Shown here in pieces: positions 57,529-64,000 of a DNA stretch of 64,000 nt; positions within the stretch are counted from its first letter, which is position 1; each line of letters opens with the position of its first letter. The stretch is taken from positions 330,177 to 394,176 of the forward strand of contig LUVW01000018.1 of NCBI GenBank assembly GCA_001661515.1, given 5' to 3'. A program made the position numbers and the translations under genes. The stretch is from Capniomyces stellatus (lineage: Eukaryota; Kickxellomycota; Harpellomycetes; Harpellales; Legeriomycetaceae). The notes under the pieces are model-generated. The model did not search any database. It saw nothing but the letters and a program-made list of their open reading frames with translations, and was not told the DNA's origin.

Positions 57529-58471
57529 TGTTATGGGTAGTTGGATAGTTTTTCTTGTTTACGTAATACCAGACCGTTCTTATTAATAGAGTTTGATTCA
57601 ATTTTGTGTCAAGTGCGAGATACGCGATATATTTGTATTTAAGTGGGGAAGCTGTGGCAAAGCTAATAATATATTTTTTTTCTTTTGTATTTTTAAAGGT
57701 AGGTAGGATAATAATCAGATAAAATTGTAAAGAACAATAAAACAAAACAATACAGAAAAGAGACAAAGAGGGAAAAAAATAAGGAGTACATGTTTAAAAG
57801 TGTTTGAGCTGCTAATAAGACAAACCAAAATAGACGTGATAAAAAAAAACAAAAAAAAACTTAGTAAAACGTCAAGTTTTAATGTAAAGTGAATGACTGA
57901 AAGGTGAAACATTTGATATTTAGTTCCGATTTTCAATGTCGTTTGAAGCTTAAATGGCAAAAAGAAAGAAAAGAGTTTGGTTGTGAATATAACTGGATTG
58001 GTAAATTAGACGTAAATCAACTATGAAATGAATGTGCATACATTCTCAAAATATCAAATGGTGGAGAATTTCATAGTAAATCAGAACGCAGGTCACTTGA
58101 GGGCCTAATATGTCTGCTTATTCGCATTCAATTATTAACGCTGACAAAGTTAAACCAAGGCATTTATACTTGCATGCAGTAAATGAACAAAACCAGTTTA
58201 GCTGGAAAGAAAAAGCGGTGAAAGGGAAAGATCTATAGAACGTTTAATTCAAAAAGCAGGGTTTAGAGCGTATGATTGGTCTTTAGGAGGGCAAGGGGAG
58301 GTGTTTATATTTTTATTTTTACCAAGAAGCGAGATTACAAAGACATATTTTATTGGAATAATTTACAAAAACAAAAGAACCAGAGACACTTGCCAATGCG
58401 AATGCTGGCACTAAAAACAAGGAGAGAAAAATAAAGAGTAGGGGAAAGAGTAGGGGAAAGAAAGGAAAAGA
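57529..58471. other. Spacer between UPRT 5' end and SGF73 3' end
   Basis: AT-rich with several A-runs (57839-57860). No gene is seen. It should hold the UPRT promoter and the SGF73 3' untranslated region; a GGGGAAAGAGTA duplication lies at about 58440-58463. Confidence 0.55.
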
Positions 58472-61296
58472 TCAGGTATGGACCAGAACTTTGCTTTTAT
58501 TTCCTAAATAGGACTCGTCAGTTGACTTGGAGTCATTAGGTTTGTCGCTACTCATCGGGGTCAGATTAGAGTTAGTATCTACAGTACCCAAGCCCAAGTC
58601 AGGTGAGTTTAAAGTGTTTTTGGTCGCGGACAGACCAGATAGCAGCAACGACTTGGAGTTGGTGTTGGGAGCTACATTGGGGGTTGAGCTCTGAGGTGCA
58701 GCAACTGTTGAGGCACCAAATGAGGGCCTGGACCCAACAGCCATCCGCATTGTAGACATCATTGCAGCCATTGATGGGTTTGAGTGCATTGTAGCTACAC
58801 TTGCCACACTGGTAAATGAGGGGGATTTCGAGTCGTTGGTCAGCGTTTTGGTGTTTACTACGCTTGAGCTGTGTGGTTTGTGGTCCGTGCCTAGACCAAA
58901 TAGTGTCGAGATGCTGGGTGCAGGGAGCCCCGAAGGTCTGAGTGCATCCAGGAACAGGTCGTGGATTCGCAAAAAGTGCTGCCTTTTTCTTGGCATAAAA
59001 AACGACCGAGACGCCATTGGTTTAGGAGCGTACTTGGCAACTCCGCTTAGTATTTTTTCTGCCTCAGAATCTGAGCCGTGATCGTCAGAGTCAGACAAAT
59101 TGTCTAAAAACGACCCAAACAGAATCGAGCCATGCTCGCCAATGGCCATTGCTGCAGCACGGCGAACAGCGTCGGACTGATCGTTTGTTCGGGCATGTTT
59201 AGCGGCTAATAACAATCCAAAGACAAAGGTAAATGTTAACACTGAGCCAAATCATACGCCTTGGCGGTAATAATTGAAGGAGAAGTGATAGGAAAAAAAA
59301 AAGGGGGAAAGATTGTAAGATCTTACTTCTCGATTTTGCTAAATGTGCCTGTAAAAGTGTGTCAAATGGCTGGGATCTGCCCCTGACAGCCCTCTTCATG
59401 GCCATAGCGTGGGCCTTGCAAGTAAGACTTCGTGTGCACGGGTTGTTTGCAGGGGGGATGATTACTCCGCACTGTTTATCCAGATCAAACTCTACAACTA
59501 AACAAACCACGTCATTCCACAATAGAATCAATAAACAAAAACAAAAACAAAAAGGTTGTAATTAGAATTGTTAGGTTGGTATCAAGCAGAATAGGTCAAG
59601 TATGTTTTTTCCACACGCCTTGCAAAAGTATATAATATCCCAGACCGTACACATGTGCAAACATATAGACGCACCTTTAGGCTTAGCCGACGCCTTTGAC
59701 GCGGTAGTAGCAGTCTTCTTTTTTCGCTGTTCCTTTTCTCTCTGGCTTCGCTTTTCCATCTTGATTCTGTTTTTCCGCCGGCTCTTGGTTTCACTACTGG
59801 CTGCAGTAAACGAACTTTGGTCTTCTTCAGACTCGGCGATTTCAGAAAGTTCGCGTTTTTTGCCGGTTCCTTCTATCTTCTCTTTGTTTTTGACTAGTAG
59901 GATCCGACGATCATCTTTTTTGGGTACTGAAACCACACAATCAAGCTCTAATATAGTTCAAAAGAAAAAAGAAAAAGAGGGAGGAGGGTCAATGGGAATA
60001 ACATAAAGTAGATGCATTGTCCAACCAACAATGCGAGGAAGGGAGGGCTTGTGTACATTTTTGTTTGACACCAAAAATGTATTATGGATACAGAAAAAAA
60101 AGCATAATGAAAAGGCAAGTCATGCTTTACCTTGATGGCTCTTTAAATACGGGGCGTTGACTGATCTGCCACAAGAGTCGCATACCATCAAAAAGGGAAA
60201 CTGGTCTATTGGGTTTACACCGTATTGCTTCAAATCATCCAAGTTCAGTCGTTTGGCAACCGGGTCTTTCCTCACACCTTTTCCTTTTGTAGAGGACCAA
60301 TTCTTTTTGCTTTGGTACTTGTCCTCTAAGTTTTATATAGACATGTTCAAAAGTAAAAAAAGTAAAAAAAAGTTAAAACAAGTCAAGGTGTGTTGTAGAT
60401 AAAAGCCATAATTATTTTAGGTACATCAACCAGAATAATCAGAATAGCCAGATGAGTTATATTGGTGTCGGATGATGGAGATGGTTGGCCATGGTTAAAT
60501 CCAAATATTTGTTTGTCTTACCTTCATTGACAGCCTTTTTCAACATATCCCAAGATATTTGAGGCGTCATATGGTTGCTAATCGAGCTTTTAGAGATTGG
60601 CACCCAGTCTTCCTTGTTTGAAAACACAAGTGATGAGGTGTTGGAGGTAGCTTCATTTTCCTGTCTAGCCTGTTGGTCATTGGCGTCTAAAGTCTTTTTA
60701 GTCTTTAATAGTAATATGTCTAAATTTTGGAGAATACAGAGTAAGTGAAAGGCTGTTAGCAGCATATAAAGCAAGTAAAACCAGTGTTACCGATTCCCTT
60801 CATTCAGTGTATGAAACATGACGCATCGATGCTTTCATACATACACAAGTATTCAAAAAAAAAAAAAAAAATCAAGAATCAAGAAAAATAAAAGGAATTG
60901 AACAATAGTCTGATAATACCCAAAGAATATATAGTAAAGAAGAATGAAAACCAACTTGCCTTGTTCTAGCCTTTTGATTTCAAGAAGGCGATCATTAAGC
61001 ATGTCCTTCTGACTTTTGCTTAACTCATCGACCAAAGATGATGAAGATTGAAGGTAATTGTACACTTTTGCAACATTGGCTATGACGGTGGGGCAAAGTG
61101 TAGTGTTAAGAGATGGATACAGCTGAGCACAGGTAAAATCAAAGCAGCGGGCTTTGCTGTAATAGTGAATTTAGAATCCATACAAGGACCAAATTACACC
61201 CTAGCATAATCTTGATTCCAAGTTTAAACGTGGCATAACAAGTATAAATAGCGACATGCAATTTTGGCGTTTACCTGTTTTGGCTCTACTAACCAT
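58472..61296 (-). CDS. SGF73: SAGA deubiquitinase-module subunit Sgf73 / ataxin-7 (7 exons, 570 aa)
   Basis: Sgf73 anchors the histone H2B deubiquitinase module to the SAGA coactivator. Exons are 61296..61275, 61079..60960, 60719..60522, 60325..60131, 59947..59675, 59497..59327 and 59205..58472 (1713 bases, in frame). An N-terminal coiled-coil-like stretch (LEIKRLEQDILLLKT) precedes a WDMLKKAV helix. The zinc finger CDSCGRSVNAPYLKSH has its fourth ligand, a cysteine, in the next exon. A Lys/Glu-rich linker follows, then the SCA7 domain (about 270-326) with DLDKQCGVIIPP, CTRSLTCKAHAMAMKRAV and GRSQPFDTLL, the family hallmark. The tail is Ser-rich. Intron 2 uses a GC donor (AAG/GCAAGT). The first exon (7 codons) is the least certain. 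Confidence 0.9.
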
Positions 61297-63091
61297 ATCG
61301 AATTCGCGCTCTTAAATTATGTGGGTGTGTATTTACGTTTACCTACGCTTGTAGTATGCCCAACCTTTAGCCTTTAGCCTTTAACCTTATTATTTTGTTT
61401 AGTTTTGGATTACTCCGTTAATATAATTATTGTTTGTTTGTTTTTGGAATGGATTTTCCCGACTGTATTGATACTATTTTATCCTATCTCTGGTGGGCCA
61501 ATTTGAAGAAAAAAAATATAAAGGGAATTCAAACAACAAAGTTAAAATCAAGTTTGCGAATTCAAATTTTTTTAAAAAAAGTGTAACATTGGTTATTATG
61601 TTTCGATACATATGCATAGCAGATTTACAGAATTAAAAGTTCAGTTACAAGTGTGCATTAGTATCAATATTATTTTGTATTTACTTTAAGGAACAAATAC
61701 GGCAAACGCGTGTGTGGTGGTGGCGGGGGAGTTGTCTTTGGTGAAAGTAAGTGAAGGTTACCCCCGTCTATAATCTTCAAAAGTAGTTGAGTGGAGGGGG
61801 GGGGGGGGGGGGGNNNNNNNGGGGGGGGGGGGGGGGGGGGGGGGGGGAGGGGGATTTTCTTTTGTTATATCAAAAACCGAAATGATATAACAATCAAAAA
61901 AAGTGGATTTAATTTTTGTTGTTGTTGCTTTTGTTTTAAATTGGAGAAAATATGCCTAGTGAAGAAAATAAATGAAATTCTAATCTTGATCAAATCATCC
62001 CAAATTACCTTTCACTTCCTACTTGATTCAATTATTTTTCTAATCCCATTTGTTTAGTTTGCAACTATTTTTGGACTTACTTTTTTTATTTCTGTATTTA
62101 CTGGTATTGCCGCGGCAGTTAGTAATATAATCAAAAAATAACAATAATAATGATAATTTCAATATATCCTAGATATATCAAACTGCCCAATTTATTTTTG
62201 CTGCAAAAACTGGTTTTACCAAGCTGATTTTTATTGTCTAGGAACACCAAGTCAAAGGGGGCTGGAACATAATATTTTTTTAACTCTAATTTTGAATTTT
62301 AATTAACATATTCTTTGTAATAAAGCCAAACTTTTCAAATGGTGGCAAGGAATCAAATTCAACGGTAGGCTAAAATTGTAGGTAGATTGATTTGCATTGT
62401 TTGATTAATTCGTCGTAATATCACCACATTTCTAAACACTTTCTCTGAAGGCTCCCCCAAGTGATAATAAAGCAATATTTGGCTGAAACGGTTTGTCAAT
62501 TAGAAAAAAAAACTAGTATAAAAAAAAGCCTAAAAGGCCAAAACAGACGTGTAAAACATTTCATTCGCGCTGATAAGCTTTGTTCGCTGCATTATTGGAG
62601 GAGATATTTAATTGAATTTGCTTGTTGCTAATTTAATAAATATCGAGTCAAAATAAACTTCTAAAGCGTTAGCTAAAAATCAAAAGTTTCTACTGCCCAA
62701 TCAAAGACATGATAAGTTGAATTGTTGTAGCCAACAGACAACCACAAAAATAAAAAAAGCGTTACAAGGTTATAAATTAACTCGATTAAATCGCGTAAAC
62801 CCTGAGCTAAAAAAGTGTAAAAAAAAAGAATCACATTGAAAAAAAAATAATACGAAATTGCTCAAAAAACAAGCAACAAAGGTAGTAATAAATAATACCA
62901 AAGCTGTTAATTAACAAAAACCCAAGAGACTCAACTTCAATACACATGACAAAGCTATAGTAGCAAATAATAAAGAAAAAAAATGAAATAATAATGAAGA
63001 TAATATTGAGTGGAACTCCATCAATGAGCAGTAACCAAAAGCACAAACATAGACTAAATCGCAGATAACCCTCCCACTCACTAACAGCAAT
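61297..63091. other. Intergenic with assembly gap
   Basis: AT-rich region between two minus-strand genes. It holds the poly-G tract with N gap (separate entry). No gene is supported. It probably includes the SGF73 promoter and the 3' region of the RING gene. Confidence 0.5.
61796..61853. repeat. Poly-G tract with 7-N assembly gap
   Basis: A run of 18 G (61796-61813), seven N (61814-61820), then about 27 more G and a short GGAGGGGG end. The true length is unknown. A homopolymer this long is either a real mononucleotide repeat or a sequencing artefact at a scaffold join. Confidence 0.95.
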
Positions 63092-63604
63092 TTAATTGAA
63101 ATGTATTGGGCAGGATGGGTTTCGTTCAAACCACATCCGAATACAGCCCACGTGGTATGTGCAAAAGCAGCTCAGTCTAGCTACATACTGTCCAGACTCA
63201 AAGTCCTCAAAACATATCGAGCACTCAGTTCCAAGCAGGGGCGTATCGCTGTTCAATGCATACGACACATACCGAACCGGAATCAAATCCCGATTTACCA
63301 ACACACCCTGTGCGCCAGATGGCTGGTTGTGCTGTGTCGGGTAATGCCCTGAGCTTGGTGCGGACAGCCTTCTTGAGTGTACAGATGAGCTTGACGATAT
63401 CCTGCGTGCATTTGGACTCATGTTTGCCTGTGTTTCGTAACTGTCTGTGATGTTCTGAGTGTGCTGTGGATAGCTTGGATGTCTGCTGTTTATATGCGGT
63501 GGCATTGTTTCTTGTCTGGGCTGAGCCTTGGGGCTTTGGCCTAAAAATGACGTAGTCAATATCCCCAAATTGGTGAAGAACCCACTTCCTTTTGGTGACC
63601 TTTT

Positions 63605-63638
<34 letters not shown>

Positions 63639-63988
63639 AGGTCAGACATACCAGTATTTAATGGTTGTTCAACAGATATGTTTAGGCCCGCTGCTGACTG
63701 CAACTGGGGCTCGGATGCACCAGCCTGACTGCTGCTAGGGCCAACTCTGGACATGTACCCAAAATCAGGCCGATCGACCGAGTTAGGCTTGATTATGGGC
63801 GTGGCTGGTTTGGCGATTCTGCTTGAAATCAAAGATCCCAGTCCAAAATTAAGGCCGTTTACTGAATACGAAGACATTACATTTCCAGAGTGGTCAGTAT
63901 TGCCTACAGTGTTTGTCGAAGGCGTATTGGGGTTTGTAGCGGTCTGCCTTGTGCGGTTTGGATTGTACCCAGACACCTGGCTTTCCAT
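63092..63988 (-). CDS. ZNRF-like RING-finger E3 ubiquitin ligase (298 aa, possibly 5'-partial)
   Basis: The C-terminal 43 residues form a RING: CSICFEDFESGQYVARL, SCFCTYHVGCIRMWFE, and PSCPIHFN. The ligand order C-C-C-C-H-C-C-H, with PCLCxYHxxC and CPxH patterns, matches animal ZNRF1/2 E3 ligases rather than a standard RING-H2, in which the fourth position is His and the last Cys. The upstream 250 residues are Ser/Pro/Asn-rich and disordered with a (Gly-Ser)n tract. I chose the ATG at 63988; the frame stays open to the window edge, so upstream coding or an exon beyond 64000 is possible. Animal ZNRFs are N-myristoylated, but the start chosen here lacks that signal (MESQ), which is one reason to suspect missing sequence. 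Confidence 0.8.
63605..63638 (-). repeat. Coding hexamer repeat (GAGCCT)n, Gly-Ser
   Basis: Five or so GAGCCT hexamers encode alternating Gly-Ser in the RING protein. A similar Gly-Ser hexamer tract occurs in FHIP near 13559-13590. Confidence 0.9.
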
Positions 63989-64000
63989 TGTGGACAAACA

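Noticed and set aside
1..64000. Mobile elements or CRISPR arrays
   Set aside because: No transposase, reverse transcriptase or integrase frames, no long terminal or inverted repeats, and no regularly spaced direct repeats were seen. The repeats present are microsatellites or short tandem arrays.

Overview
This is nuclear eukaryotic DNA, most likely from a fungus, and probably an early-diverging (zygomycete-grade) lineage rather than a yeast. The evidence is GT-AG introns of about 90-240 bases with ACTAAC-like branch points, AT-rich and homopolymer-rich intergenic DNA, and opisthokont genes typical of fungi (Rvs161-type BAR protein, Pet191, Sgf73, Mob1, a two-repeat RPEL protein). Several genes missing from many yeasts are also present (FHIP, COP9 subunit 4, Fe-S ferrochelatase, an ankyrin-ClpB chaperone). 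The lineage call is inference. A 7-N gap inside a poly-G run shows that this is draft assembly.

Most genes are split into short exons, so I rebuilt gene models by joining exons in frame at splice sites and checking that each total was a multiple of three. Left third (1-24.8 kb): glutaminyl-tRNA synthetase (-), an unrecognised small spliced gene (+), an RPEL-repeat protein (+), EMC5 (-), a large FHIP/RAI16 protein (+), CSN4 (-) and a very large Sec7 ARF-GEF (-). Middle (28-42.5 kb): ferrochelatase (+), BAR protein (-), PET191 (+), PRMT1 (-), MOB1 (-) and a mitochondrial ankyrin-ClpB chaperone of the Skd3 type (+). Right third (45.7-64 kb): an Asn-rich orphan protein (+), mitochondrial DnaJ Mdj1 (+), a bacterial-type uracil phosphoribosyltransferase (-), SAGA subunit Sgf73/ataxin-7 (-) and a ZNRF-like RING protein (-) that may run off the right edge.

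The genes do not form an operon or a metabolic cluster. Four encode mitochondrial proteins (ferrochelatase, Pet191, CLPB, Mdj1), and CLPB and Mdj1 are both proteostasis factors, but other genes separate them. Gene structure is two-sided: the large disordered proteins (FHIP, Sec7, the orphan) sit on one or two long exons, while compact housekeeping genes have 3-7 exons, including 11- and 16-base microexons and one GC-AG intron.

I found no mobile element, rRNA, tRNA or CRISPR array. I did not find a clear previously undescribed system. The most unusual items are the animal-style ankyrin-ClpB chaperone, the Sec7 domain with Asp at the usual glutamate-finger position, and the 937-residue orphan.
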